A program made the position numbers and the translations under genes. DNA of 64,000 nt from DATCJU01 sp036562635 (GTDB lineage Bacteria; Actinomycetota; Actinomycetes; Mycobacteriales; Pseudonocardiaceae): assembly GCA_036562635.1 (NCBI GenBank), contig DATCJU010000094.1:22183-86182 (forward strand), given 5' to 3'. Within the stretch, counting starts at the first letter, position 1. Each line of letters opens with the position of its first letter. Below the pieces are notes generated by a model. That model had not been told where the DNA came from. It saw only the letters and a list, made by a program, of their open reading frames with translations, and searched no databases. This document shows positions 51,023 to 59,877 of this stretch, one piece after another.

Positions 51023-51184
51023 CGTCGTCCCCACGCAGAGCACCCGACTTTCCGCTGGACACCGCACCAGCTCGTCGGAGTGGCCAACGCGCCCGCGCCC
51101 CACGCCCCGAAGCGCTTCCCGCGGAACCACCCGAAAGAATTAACCCGTTCGTGCGAGCAGTCGCACCGGCGAACCCGGCACCGC

Positions 51185-52975
51185 TCAGCACGACCTCCTG
51201 GTCCCACCCCGCCCGGGGCGTTCTCCTTCCTCCGAACCCCCGAACCGCTGCACGTCACGGTCCTGGGTCAGCCCCAACCGGTCCGGGGCGTGCATCCGCA
51301 CCATGCTCCGCCCCACGTCGGCCGGGACCTGGTGCCGGGTCAACCGGCTCACCAGCCACATGACCGCGAAGGCGAGCGGGGTGGTCACCACGGCCGGCTG
51401 GACCAGCAGCGGGCTCACCCACTCCCCGGTGAACCCCGACACCACCACCGTCACCAGGGCCACGAGAGTGAGCCCGCCCCCGGCCAGCATCCCGGCCACC
51501 GCCCCCGCCGGCGTCAACCCGCGCCACCAGATCCCCAGCACCAGCAGCGGGCAGAACGTGGACGCGGACAGGGCGAGCGCCAGCCCCACCGCCTGGAACG
51601 AGTTCAGGCCGAACGCCGCGAACGCCCCGACCAGCGCCATCGCCCCCGACACCAGGGTGGCCAGCCGGAAGTCCTGCACCTTCCCGGACAACACGTCCGT
51701 GGACAGCACGCCGGCCATGCTCACCGTCAGCCCGGCCGCCACCGACAGGAAGGCGGTGAAGGCCCCCGCGGCGAGCAACGCGGCCGACACCCGTCCCACC
51801 CAGTTGTCCAGCATCTCCGTCGGCAGCAGGAGCACCGCCGCGTCGGTGTGACCGGTCACCAGCAGCTGTGGCGTGTACAGACGGGACAGCGCGCCGAGCA
51901 GCGCCGGGAACAGGAAGAACAACCCGAGGTACCCCAGGGCGTACAGGGTGGTCCACCGGGCGGACCGCCCGTCCGGATTGGTGTAGAACCGGACCAGCAC
52001 GTGCGGCAGCCCCATGGCACCCAGGAACGCCGCGAAGATGGTCGAGTAGATCTCGAGCAACGACGCCCCGTCCGGCCCCGTCTGCGGACGCAGCCAGCTC
52101 GCGTTGTCCGCGGCCGCACCGACCACCACCGGCACCGCCGCCCCGGCCGGGAAACGCAGCTCGGCGCCGGAGGCGACCTGGTGCACACCGGGCCCCCAGT
52201 ACACCGCACCGTCGACGGGATGCCCGTCCACCGTTCCCCGCGCCTGCAACAGCACCGGCTCGACGACCTGCACCCTGACCTCGAACCGCACGTCGACCGT
52301 GGTCTCGACGGGGAAGTTCGGCGGAACCGGTTCGGACAGCGGCCGGTGCTGCCGGTCGGTGTCCATCAGGAACGCCACGAGCAGCACCGCCGCCGGGACC
52401 GCCATCGCGACGAACTTGAGCCAGTACTGCGCGACCTGCACCGTGGTGACGGCCCGCATGCCCCCGGCGAGCACCGTGACCACGACCACCACCGTCACCA
52501 GCACCGCGCCGACCCAGATGGGCATACCGCTCACCGCGGCCAGGGTCAGCCCGGCCCCCTGGAGCTGCGGCACCAGGTAGATCCAGCAGGTCAGCACCAC
52601 GAACACGGTCACCATGCGGCGCAACCGCACCGAACCGAGCCGTGCCTCGGCGAAGTCGGGCAGGGTGTAGGCCCCGGAACGGCGCAACGGCGCGACCACC
52701 AGGAGCAGCAGCACGAGATGGCCGGCGACCAGACCGACCGGGTACCACAGCCCGTCCACCCCGTCCCGGAGCACCGCCCCGGCTATGCCGAGGAAGGACG
52801 CGGCGGACAGGTAGAGCCCGGCGACCGCGATCGCGTTGTTGCGCACGGTGACCACGCGTCCGGCCACGAGGAAGTCGGAGGTGGTCTTGGCCCGACGGGA
52901 GCCCCGCAGTCCCAGGACGAACGTGAGCACGATGACCGCGGCGACCGCAACCAATGGCCAGGGATTCAGGCTCAT
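51185..52975 (-). CDS. SSS-family solute symporter with extracytoplasmic insertion
   Basis: 596 residues, about 13 transmembrane helices. It shares DFLVAGRVVTVRNNAIAVAG, LYLSAASFLGIAGAVLRDG and GLPHVLVRFYTNPDGR with ActP. Between helices, residues about 205-308 form a hydrophilic beta-rich insertion (VPPNFPVETTVDVRFEVRVQ through WLRPQTGPDG) that ActP lacks. The last 40 residues are charged. Substrate is likely a monocarboxylate, given the neighbouring regulatory genes and lut operon. The short membrane gene begins upstream of its start with a 16-base gap. ATG 52975. Confidence 0.88.
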   Translation of the reverse strand: MSLNPWPLVAVAAVIVLTFVLGLRGSRRAKTTSDFLVAGRVVTVRNNAIAVAGLYLSAASFLGIAGAVLRDGVDGLWYPVGLVAGHLVLLLLVVAPLRRSGAYTLPDFAEARLGSVRLRRMVTVFVVLTCWIYLVPQLQGAGLTLAAVSGMPIWVGAVLVTVVVVVTVLAGGMRAVTTVQVAQYWLKFVAMAVPAAVLLVAFLMDTDRQHRPLSEPVPPNFPVETTVDVRFEVRVQVVEPVLLQARGTVDGHPVDGAVYWGPGVHQVASGAELRFPAGAAVPVVVGAAADNASWLRPQTGPDGASLLEIYSTIFAAFLGAMGLPHVLVRFYTNPDGRSARWTTLYALGYLGLFFLFPALLGALSRLYTPQLLVTGHTDAAVLLLPTEMLDNWVGRVSAALLAAGAFTAFLSVAAGLTVSMAGVLSTDVLSGKVQDFRLATLVSGAMALVGAFAAFGLNSFQAVGLALALSASTFCPLLVLGIWWRGLTPAGAVAGMLAGGGLTLVALVTVVVSGFTGEWVSPLLVQPAVVTTPLAFAVMWLVSRLTRHQVPADVGRSMVRMHAPDRLGLTQDRDVQRFGGSEEGERPGRGGTRRSC

Positions 52976-52991
52976 CGGCGCACTCCCACGG

Positions 52992-53420
52992 TCAGTCCCC
53001 CACCGACCTGGTGAAGTCCCGCTCGTTGCGTTCGGCACGCCGGACGTACAGCACACCCACCGCGTACAGCGCGGGATAGGCCAGGGCACCGAGCAGCACC
53101 CAGGGCAGTCGGACCCCCGCGATGGCGTGGTCGGACAGTTCGGGCACCAGCTCGAACAACGCCGGCACCGCGCACAGCACGCCGAGCACCCCGGCCGCGC
53201 TCCCCAGCGCCAGCCGCCGCTGCCGCCGGATCAGGTCCCGGATCCGCGCCTCGTCGACCGGTGCCGGCTCCTCGACCGGGGTCGCGGCCCGCGGCACCAT
53301 ACGGACCCGACTGCGTTCGGCGAGCACCACCCGGACCCGGCGCGGCCGACGTACCGTGGTCTCCTGCGATGCACCCCAGGTCGGGGTCACGCCACTGCCG
53401 GTGTCCACCTCGCTGCTCAT
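52992..53420 (-). CDS. Small membrane protein beside the second symporter
   Basis: 142 residues. An Arg-rich N-terminus, then two transmembrane helices (LALGSAAGVLGVLCAVPALF and VLLGALAYPALYAVGVLYV), ending RRAERNERDFTRSVGD. Size and layout recall DUF485 proteins, so it may be the accessory subunit of the neighbouring symporter; sequence similarity is not clear. Its stop is 16 bases before the symporter start. It overlaps the LytTR regulator gene stop by 4 bases. Confidence 0.78.
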   Translation of the reverse strand: MSSEVDTGSGVTPTWGASQETTVRRPRRVRVVLAERSRVRMVPRAATPVEEPAPVDEARIRDLIRRQRRLALGSAAGVLGVLCAVPALFELVPELSDHAIAGVRLPWVLLGALAYPALYAVGVLYVRRAERNERDFTRSVGD

Positions 53421-54229
53421 CTGCCCTGCCCCCAGGCACGCCGCGGCGAACGCACCAACCGGTCCTTCAGCTCACGGGTGTGCCGGCGGCTCACCGGCAG
53501 TTCCACCGCGTCCGGACCGTTGCCCAGACGCACCGTGTAACCGGACGACCCCATCCGCAGCTCGGTGATCAGCGGGAGTGCCACCAGGAAGGAACGGTGG
53601 ATGCGGACGAACCCGGCGTCGGCCCAGGACTCCTCCAGCTGGGACAGCGGGATGCGCACCAGATGGCTGCCCTCGGCGGTGTGCAGGCGCGCGTAGTCGC
53701 CCTGCGCCTCGACCCAGCGCACCGAGGAGCGGGGAACCAGCCGGGTCGTACCGGCCAGCTCGACCGGGATGACCTCGTCGTCACGCGACTCGGCCTGTCC
53801 GCCACCCGCACCGCCGCGGAGCTGCTCGATGCGTTTGAGCACCCGCTCCACCCGCTCGGCCCGCGGCGGTTTGAGGATGTAGTCGAGCGCGCCGACCTCG
53901 AACGCCTCGATGGCCTGCTCCTGGAAACCGGTGACGAAGACCAGCTCCGGCGGCTCCTCGAGGGCCTGGAGCACCCGGGCCAGTTCCATACCGGACAGCC
54001 CGGGCATGGAGATGTCGGCGAAGACCACGTCGACCCCACCGCCGACCTCGCCGCGCGCCCCGGCACCGGCCCCGTGGAGCACCCGCAGCGCCTCGGCGGC
54101 GTCGAAGGCCGTGAGCACACGGCCCACCCGTGGATTGTTCTGTAACAGGTAGGCGATCTCGTCCAGGCTGCGGGGCTCGTCATCCACCGCCAGGACGACG
54201 AGTCCCTTCGTGTTCGCGCGTGTACTCAC
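53417..54229 (-). CDS. LytTR-family response regulator
   Basis: 270 residues. The receiver domain (about 10-130) has VVLAVDDEPRSLDEIAYLL, phospho-acceptor Asp in VVFADISMPGLSGMEL, and the Lys of LDYILKPPRAERVERVL. The LytTR DNA-binding domain (about 165-265) carries RLVPRSSVRWVEAQGDYARLHT, VRIPLSQLEESW and FVRIHRSFLVAL. It should control the adjacent symporter genes with the LytS-type kinase at 55379, as in known carboxylate-responsive pairs. GTG 54229. Overlaps the downstream small membrane gene. Confidence 0.93.
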   Translation of the reverse strand: MSTRANTKGLVVLAVDDEPRSLDEIAYLLQNNPRVGRVLTAFDAAEALRVLHGAGAGARGEVGGGVDVVFADISMPGLSGMELARVLQALEEPPELVFVTGFQEQAIEAFEVGALDYILKPPRAERVERVLKRIEQLRGGAGGGQAESRDDEVIPVELAGTTRLVPRSSVRWVEAQGDYARLHTAEGSHLVRIPLSQLEESWADAGFVRIHRSFLVALPLITELRMGSSGYTVRLGNGPDAVELPVSRRHTRELKDRLVRSPRRAWGQGR

Positions 54230-54371
54230 TGCGATGCCACATCCTGCCGATCCACCCGCCGGCTGTCCACGGCCGGCAACCACCCACTGCGGTGAAGAAG
54301 CGGTGCCGTCATCATGACGGGCCACCCGACGACGTCCGCGACCTGGTGGGATCACCCGTGCGGGTATCCGG

Positions 54372-54407
54372 CGGGTCGCGTCACCGGTACGTCGGCGACG
54401 CGACCCG
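54372..54407 (-). terminator. Hairpin terminator after the S49 peptidase gene
   Basis: CGGGTCGCGTC (54372-54382) and GACGCGACCCG (54397-54407), 11 perfect pairs, begins 6 bases past the sppA stop. Confidence 0.75.
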
Positions 54408-54412
54408 ACCCG

Positions 54413-55312
54413 TCACAACCCGAAACGGGACCAGGCCGCCCGGTGTTCGAGCGCCTCCAACGCCCCGAGCACCGCCTCGGCCGAGCGTCCCGGGCCGGCG
54501 GCCGCGCCCAGGTTGCTGGCACCGCCCAGTCCCAACCGGGCCAGCAGCGGCTTGCGCGGCTCGGCCACGGCGATCTGGGCGTCCGGCCAACGCCGGGACA
54601 CCACCTCGCGCAGCGTGCCCAGGCCGTCGACCAGGCCCAGCTCCGCGGCGCGCGCCCCGGTCCACACCTCGCCGGAGAACAGGTCGCTCTCCTCACCGCG
54701 CAGCCGGTCGCCGCGGCGCTGCCGCACCCAGTCGACGAACATGCCGTGTACCTCGGACTGCAGCTCGCCCAACCACTGCACGTCCTCGGGCTTCTCCGGG
54801 CGGAACGGGTCCAGCCGCACCTTGCGGTCCCCGGCGGTGTGCACCCGCCGCTCCACGCCGAACCGCTCCAGCAGGCCGGCCAACCCGAAGCTCGCGTACA
54901 CCACGCCGATGGAGCCGACCATCGAGGTGGGGTGCGCGTAGATCTCGTCGGCGGCGCAGGCCAGCCAGTAGCCGCCGGAGGCCGCCACGTCCTCGCAGAA
55001 CGCCAGCACCGGAACCTTCTTCTTCTCGGCCAGGCCCCGGATGCGGTCCGCCACCAGCGCGGACTGGGTGGCCGCCCCGCCCGGCGAGTTCACCGCGAGG
55101 GCCACCGCCGCCAGGTTGTCGTGGCCGAACGCCCGGTTCAGGGCGGTCTCCATGATGCCGAGGTTGATCGTGGGACGCCCCACCGGAGAGGCCAGCGGGG
55201 TGATCGGGCCGTGCAGCTTGACCACGGCGACGACCGGGCGTTCCGCCCGCTCACCGATCCGACCACCGATCCGGCCGGGCAACCGGGACACCAACCGATC
55301 CGCGACGTTCAT
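54413..55312 (-). CDS. sppA: S49-family serine peptidase (SppA-like)
   Basis: 299 residues, no clear signal peptide. The S49 fold is seen from VAVVKLHGPI, through NSPGGAATQSALVADRIRGL, CEDVAASGGYWLACAADEI with the nucleophilic Ser in ASGGY, to HTAGDRKVRLDPFRPE with the likely catalytic Lys. SppA-type enzymes digest signal peptides or act on stress-related membrane proteins. It sits between the LytTR regulator and the LytS-type kinase genes on the same strand, but has its own terminator, so it may be a separate unit. Confidence 0.9.
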   Translation of the reverse strand: MNVADRLVSRLPGRIGGRIGERAERPVVAVVKLHGPITPLASPVGRPTINLGIMETALNRAFGHDNLAAVALAVNSPGGAATQSALVADRIRGLAEKKKVPVLAFCEDVAASGGYWLACAADEIYAHPTSMVGSIGVVYASFGLAGLLERFGVERRVHTAGDRKVRLDPFRPEKPEDVQWLGELQSEVHGMFVDWVRQRRGDRLRGEESDLFSGEVWTGARAAELGLVDGLGTLREVVSRRWPDAQIAVAEPRKPLLARLGLGGASNLGAAAGPGRSAEAVLGALEALEHRAAWSRFGL

Positions 55313-55378
55313 GCCCCAACACTACGGAGGAACGCCGATCCACGCCGCACTCGGCGGCGATCTTCGGGTGCGTGCCGT

Positions 55379-56761
55379 TCACTCGGCGGGAACGGGACGG
55401 CGTGTGGGGGTGTCCTTCTCCGGTTCCGCGGTCGCCGCGCGCCCGTCACCGAGCTCGTCCGCACCGTCGTCCGCCGCACCGGGGAGATCGTCGGAGAGTG
55501 TCCGGCCCGGTTCGTCGCCCCTGTCGCCCCGGCCCTCACGACCGTCCACCATCGACGGCGGCGGCGCGTGCACCCCGGGGCTGAACTTCGGCACCTGCAG
55601 GATGACCTTGGTGCCGGCGCCGATGTTGGTCTCCACCACCAGGCCGTAGTCGTCACCGAACACCGAACGCAGCCGAGCGTCGATGTTGCCCAGACCCACG
55701 TGGGCCCCGGTCAGGTGCGCGTCGGCGAGGTCCTCGCGCAGCCGCTCCGGGTCCATGCCCACGCCGTCGTCCTCGACGCTGATCTGCACCACGCTGCCCA
55801 GGTCGGCGGCCACCACGGTGATCGTCCCGCCACCGGGCTTGCCGGACAGCCCGTGCCGTACCGCGTTCTCCACCAGGGGTTGCAGCGCCAGGAACGGCAG
55901 CGCCACCGACAGGACCTCCGGGTCGATCTGCAACCGCACCCGCAGCCGGTCCTCACCGAACCGGGCGCGTTCCAGCGTCAGGTAGCGCTCGATGTTGCGC
56001 AGCTCGTCGGCCAGGGTGGTGTACTCGCCAGCCGTGCGGAACGAGTAGCGGGTGAAGTCGGCGAAGTCGAGCAACAGCTCCCGCGCCTGGGCCGGGTCGG
56101 TGCGCACCAGGGAGGCGATGGTGGTCAGCGCGTTGTAGATGAAGTGGGGCGAGATCTGCGCCCGCAACGCCCTGACCTCGGCCATGGCCAGCTGGGCCCG
56201 GGACTCCTGCAGCTCGGCCAGTTCCAGCTGGGTGGACACGTACCGGGCGGCCTCGTCGGCGGCCCGCAACAGCCGTTTGCCCGTGGTCGAGGCGACGACG
56301 ATCAGGGTGCCGGCGATCGCACCGTCGACCTCCAGCGGCGCCACCACCGCCTGCCGCATGACGCACTTGTGGAAGGTGCAGTCCAGTTTCTCGTGGTCGA
56401 TCAGCTGCAGCTCGCCGGTGTCCAGCACCGTGGCGATCAGCTCACGCAGGTCGTCGTAGTGGTGGTTGGCCTCCCCGTCCCAGGCCAGCACCTGGCCGTG
56501 CCGGTCGGTCAGTGCCACCGCGACACAGGCCAGCAGCCCACGCAGGTGTGGTGCCGCCAGTTCGGCCGTCTTGCCGGAGAGGCCCTCCTGCAGCGAGGGG
56601 GCGGCCTGGGACACCCGGTGCAGGGCGTCCAGCGTGGCGTCCTCCACCGAGGCGTTCACGCGACGGGACCGACACAGCATGAGGAACATGCCCAGCACGG
56701 CGACGGCCGCGAGCGTGGTGAGCACGGATCGCTCGGTGAACAGCTCACGCACGCTGACCAT
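55379..56761 (-). CDS. LytS-type sensor histidine kinase
   Basis: 460 residues. One N-terminal transmembrane helix (VLTTLAAVAVLGMFLMLC), a GAF-like sensor region (about 60-180), then the His-kinase domain with ALRAQISPHFIYNALTTIASL (phospho-His) and HATPase parts LQPLVENAVRHGLSG and EDDGVGMDPE, with IGAGTKVILQVP. The 60-residue tail is Asp/Glu-rich and unordered. It pairs with the LytTR regulator at 53417. It is divergent from lutA, so a shared promoter region could link sensing of lactate or acetate with its catabolism. The pair is interrupted by sppA. Confidence 0.93.
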   Translation of the reverse strand: MVSVRELFTERSVLTTLAAVAVLGMFLMLCRSRRVNASVEDATLDALHRVSQAAPSLQEGLSGKTAELAAPHLRGLLACVAVALTDRHGQVLAWDGEANHHYDDLRELIATVLDTGELQLIDHEKLDCTFHKCVMRQAVVAPLEVDGAIAGTLIVVASTTGKRLLRAADEAARYVSTQLELAELQESRAQLAMAEVRALRAQISPHFIYNALTTIASLVRTDPAQARELLLDFADFTRYSFRTAGEYTTLADELRNIERYLTLERARFGEDRLRVRLQIDPEVLSVALPFLALQPLVENAVRHGLSGKPGGGTITVVAADLGSVVQISVEDDGVGMDPERLREDLADAHLTGAHVGLGNIDARLRSVFGDDYGLVVETNIGAGTKVILQVPKFSPGVHAPPPSMVDGREGRGDRGDEPGRTLSDDLPGAADDGADELGDGRAATAEPEKDTPTRRPVPAE

Positions 56762-56845
56762 GCTGAAGGGTCACCCGGTCCGGGGGCAACCGCCGGGTCG
56801 GACCACTGGTTCCCCGAAAGAGTGAATGTGTCTCACACCGCATCG

Positions 56846-56862
56846 GATGTCCGCTGGACATC
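56846..56862. promoter_or_regulatory. Palindrome in the lutA/kinase divergent promoter
   Basis: GATGTCC-GCT-GGACATC, seven perfect pairs about a three-base centre, 66 bases before the lutA ATG used here and 85 bases from the kinase start. The motif CATCGGAT flanks it as a direct repeat (56841 and 56859). A candidate operator for a LutR/GntR-type or similar regulator. Confidence 0.5.
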
Positions 56863-56927
56863 GGATCTTCCGAGCGGCAGGGTGTGCAGGTATGCGGAGG
56901 TCCGAGGCCGGGAACGACGCGCGCACC

Positions 56928-57692
56928 ATGACGGTCGCGCTGTTCGCGACCTGCCTGACCGACACCTTCCACCCGCGGACGGCCGTCGCCACCGTCCGTC
57001 TGCTGGAGCGTCTGGGCTGCCGGGTCGAGTTCCCCATGGACCAGACCTGCTGCGGCCAGATGCACCTCAACACCGGCTACCGGGAACACGCCGCCGAACT
57101 GGCCCGGCACCACACCCGGGTGTTCGCCCGCTACGACGCGATCGTCGTCCCCTCCGGCTCGTGCACCGCGATGATCCGGGAGTTCCACCCCGAGCTCACC
57201 GGCACGACGGACGACGGACCGGCGGCACGTACCTACGAGCTGTCGGAGTTCCTGGTGGATGTGCTCGGGGTGACCGACGTCGGCGCCTACTTCCCGCACC
57301 GGGTCACCTACCACCCGACCTGCCACTCGCTGCGCGCGCTCGGGGTCGGTGACCGTCCCCTGCGCCTGCTGCGCGCGGTGCGGGGGCTGGAGCTGGTGGA
57401 GCTGCCGGAGGCGGAGTCCTGCTGCGGCTTCGGCGGCACCTTCGCGCTGAAGAACGCCGACGTGTCCACCGCGATGCTCGCCGACAAGATGCGCTGCATC
57501 ACCGGCACCGGGGCCGAGGTGGTCACCGCAGGGGACAACTCCTGCCTGATGCACATCGGCGGCGGACTGTCCCGCCTGCGGGTGGGGGTGCGGCCGGTCC
57601 ACCTCGCGGAGATCCTGGCCAGTACCGAGGAGGAACCGTGGCAGCCGACGGAGCGGCCCGTGCACCGGGCGGCGGCGCACCCACCGCACTGA
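56928..57692 (+). CDS. lutA: Lactate utilisation protein A (iron-sulfur oxidoreductase)
   Basis: 254 residues. Two CCG domains: MDQTCCGQMHLNTGYR and AESCCGFGGTFALKN, which hold iron-sulfur or heterodisulfide-type clusters. It starts MTVALFATCLTDTFHP, the usual LutA beginning; a longer form from ATG 56892 is possible. With LutB and LutC it oxidises L-lactate to pyruvate on the cytoplasmic side of the membrane. Its 3' end overlaps the start of lutB by 55 bases. Confidence 0.93.
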   Translation: MTVALFATCLTDTFHPRTAVATVRLLERLGCRVEFPMDQTCCGQMHLNTGYREHAAELARHHTRVFARYDAIVVPSGSCTAMIREFHPELTGTTDDGPAARTYELSEFLVDVLGVTDVGAYFPHRVTYHPTCHSLRALGVGDRPLRLLRAVRGLELVELPEAESCCGFGGTFALKNADVSTAMLADKMRCITGTGAEVVTAGDNSCLMHIGGGLSRLRVGVRPVHLAEILASTEEEPWQPTERPVHRAAAHPPH

Positions 57693-59140
57693 GCGCCCGG
57701 ACCGCCCCGAGGGCCCAGGGCGTCACCTGGCTGGGCACCCCGACGTTCCCCCGGGCCGCCCGGGGAGCGCTCGCCGACACCCAGCTGCGCCGCAACCTGC
57801 GCCGGGCCACCGGCACCATCCGGGCCAAGCGGGCCGCCGCGGTCACCGAGCTCGACGACTGGGAACAGCTCCGTCGGTCCGCGGCGGCGATCAAGGACGA
57901 GGTGCTGTCCAACCTGGACAGTTACCTGGAGCGGCTGGAGGCCGCGGTCACCGCGCGCGGCGGACAGGTGCACTGGGCCGGGGACGCCGCCGAGGCCAAC
58001 GAGATCGTGCTGCGCCTGGTCCGGCAGGCCGGGGCCGACGAGGTGGTCAAGGTCAAGTCCATGGTCACCGCCGAGATCGGCCTCAACGAGGCGCTCGCCG
58101 CAGGCGGGATCCGGGCGGTGGAGACCGACCTGGCGGAACTGATCGTGCAGCTCGGCCACGACCGGCCCTCGCACATCCTGGTGCCGGCCATCCACCGCAA
58201 CCGGGCGGAGATCCGGGAGATCTTCCGCCGGGAGATGCCGGACGCCCCCGACGACCTCACCGACGACCCGCGGGCCCTGGCCGAGGCGGCACGCCGGCAC
58301 CTGCGACGCAAGTTCCTCTCGGCGCGGGTGGCGATCTCCGGGGCGAACTTCGCCGTGGCCGAGACCGGCTCGGTGGTGGTGGTCGAGTCCGAGGGCAACG
58401 GCCGGATGTGCCTGACCCTGCCCCGGACGCTGATCACCGTGATGGGCATCGAGAAGGTGGTGCCGACCTGGCGCGACCTGGAGGTCTTCCTGCAGTTGCT
58501 GCCCCGCTCCTCCACCGCGGAGCGGATGAACCCCTACACCTCGGTGTGGACCGGGGTCACCCCGGGCGACGGGCCGGAGGAGTTCCACCTGGTGCTGCTG
58601 GACAACGGCCGCACCCGGACGCTGGCCGACCCGGTGGGGCGGCAGGCGCTGCGCTGCATCCGCTGCTCGGCCTGTCTGAACGTGTGCCCGGTCTACGAGC
58701 GCACCGGCGGTCAGGCGTACGGCTCGGTCTACCCCGGCCCGATCGGTGCGATCCTCACCCCGCAGCTGCGCGGCGACCTGGACGATCCGCAGCGTGCCTC
58801 GCTGCCCTACGCCTCCTCGCTGTGCGGGGCGTGTTTCGAGGTGTGCCCGGTGCGCATCGACATTCCCCGGGTCCTGGTGCACCTGCGGGACCAGGCGGTG
58901 CAGGCCAGGGGACGCTCCGCGGAGGCGGTGGCGATGGGGGCCCTCGCCTGGATCATGCGGGACCCCCGACGCTTCGCGTTGGCGCAGCGCACCGGGCAGC
59001 TGGCCCGCCTGCTGGCCCGGAACGGTCGGATCGGTTGGCTGCCCTGGCCGGGATCGAGGTGGACCACCTCCCGGGACGTGCCCGCACCACCCCGGGAGTC
59101 CTTCCGCAGCTGGTGGGCGGCCCATCGGAGGCGATCGTGA
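57638..59140 (+). CDS. lutB: Lactate utilisation protein B
   Basis: 500 residues. An N-terminal LUD-type domain (residues about 75-300) is followed by two 4Fe-4S motifs: RCIRCSACLNVCPVYERTGG and CGACFEVCPVRIDIP. This is the standard LutB plan. A GAGGAGG precedes the GTG at 57638, inside lutA. The C-terminal 80 residues are Arg/Trp-rich. Stop overlaps the GTG of lutC (GTGA), so the three proteins are made in step. Confidence 0.95.
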   Translation: MAADGAARAPGGGAPTALSARTAPRAQGVTWLGTPTFPRAARGALADTQLRRNLRRATGTIRAKRAAAVTELDDWEQLRRSAAAIKDEVLSNLDSYLERLEAAVTARGGQVHWAGDAAEANEIVLRLVRQAGADEVVKVKSMVTAEIGLNEALAAGGIRAVETDLAELIVQLGHDRPSHILVPAIHRNRAEIREIFRREMPDAPDDLTDDPRALAEAARRHLRRKFLSARVAISGANFAVAETGSVVVVESEGNGRMCLTLPRTLITVMGIEKVVPTWRDLEVFLQLLPRSSTAERMNPYTSVWTGVTPGDGPEEFHLVLLDNGRTRTLADPVGRQALRCIRCSACLNVCPVYERTGGQAYGSVYPGPIGAILTPQLRGDLDDPQRASLPYASSLCGACFEVCPVRIDIPRVLVHLRDQAVQARGRSAEAVAMGALAWIMRDPRRFALAQRTGQLARLLARNGRIGWLPWPGSRWTTSRDVPAPPRESFRSWWAAHRRRS

Positions 59141-59850
59141 ACGACCAGGCCTTCCTTCCCGGGCACGACCGGCGACCGGACGCGGACCTCCCGCACGACA
59201 CCGTGTCGTCCCCCGCCCGCCGGTCGTCGAGCGTCGGCGGTTCGCGGAGCGAGGTCCTCGCCCGGATCCGGGCCGCACTGGGGCCGGACCGCGGTCGTCC
59301 GGTGACGGTGCCACGCGAGTACCGAACCCACCGTGACCTGGGCGACGTGCTGGCGCTGCTGGCCGAGCGGATCGCCGACTACCGGGCGACGGTGCACCGG
59401 GTTCCGGCCGCCGACCTGTCCCGGACGATCCGCACGATCCTGGAGCAGCGGGACGTGCGCATCATGGTCGGGCCGCCGGACCTGCCGGCGGAGTGGCGGG
59501 TGTCCGGTGTGGACTGGGAGCTCGACGATCCGGTGCTCACCGTGGAGCAGCTCGACGCGGCGGACGGGGTGCTGACCGGGTGTGCCGTGGCGATCGCGGA
59601 GACCGGGACGATCGTGTTGGACGCCGGGCCGACCCAGGGCAGGCGGGCCCTGAGCCTGCTGCCCGACTACCACCTGTGCGTGGTCCGGGCCGACCAGGTG
59701 GTCGGCACGGTGCCCGAGGGGCTGGCCCGACTGGAACCGACCCGTCCGCTCACCTTCGTCAGCGGCCCGTCGGCCACCAGCGACATCGAGCTGGACCGGG
59801 TCGAGGGCGTGCACGGCCCGCGCACCCTGGAGGTCGTCCTCGTCGAGTGA
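59137..59850 (+). CDS. lutC: Lactate utilisation protein C
   Basis: 237 residues, LUD domain. Visible pattern: GSRSEVLARIRAALGP, GVLTGCAVAIAETGTIVLDAG, then LSLLPDYHLCVVRADQVVGT and FVSGPSATSDIELDRVEGVHGP with the conserved Gly-Pro-Ser. The C-terminus is normal (GPRTLEVVLVE). The N-terminal 35 residues are poorly conserved. It completes the lactate oxidation complex with LutA and LutB. Confidence 0.94.
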   Translation: MNDQAFLPGHDRRPDADLPHDTVSSPARRSSSVGGSRSEVLARIRAALGPDRGRPVTVPREYRTHRDLGDVLALLAERIADYRATVHRVPAADLSRTIRTILEQRDVRIMVGPPDLPAEWRVSGVDWELDDPVLTVEQLDAADGVLTGCAVAIAETGTIVLDAGPTQGRRALSLLPDYHLCVVRADQVVGTVPEGLARLEPTRPLTFVSGPSATSDIELDRVEGVHGPRTLEVVLVE

Positions 59851-59877
59851 GGGGCCGGCACGCGCTCCGCGGTCCGT

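Noticed and set aside
54314..57352. A 1012-codon open frame on the + strand across sppA, the kinase and lutA.
   Set aside because: Antisense or out of frame to strongly supported genes, with no recognisable domain; a composition artefact.
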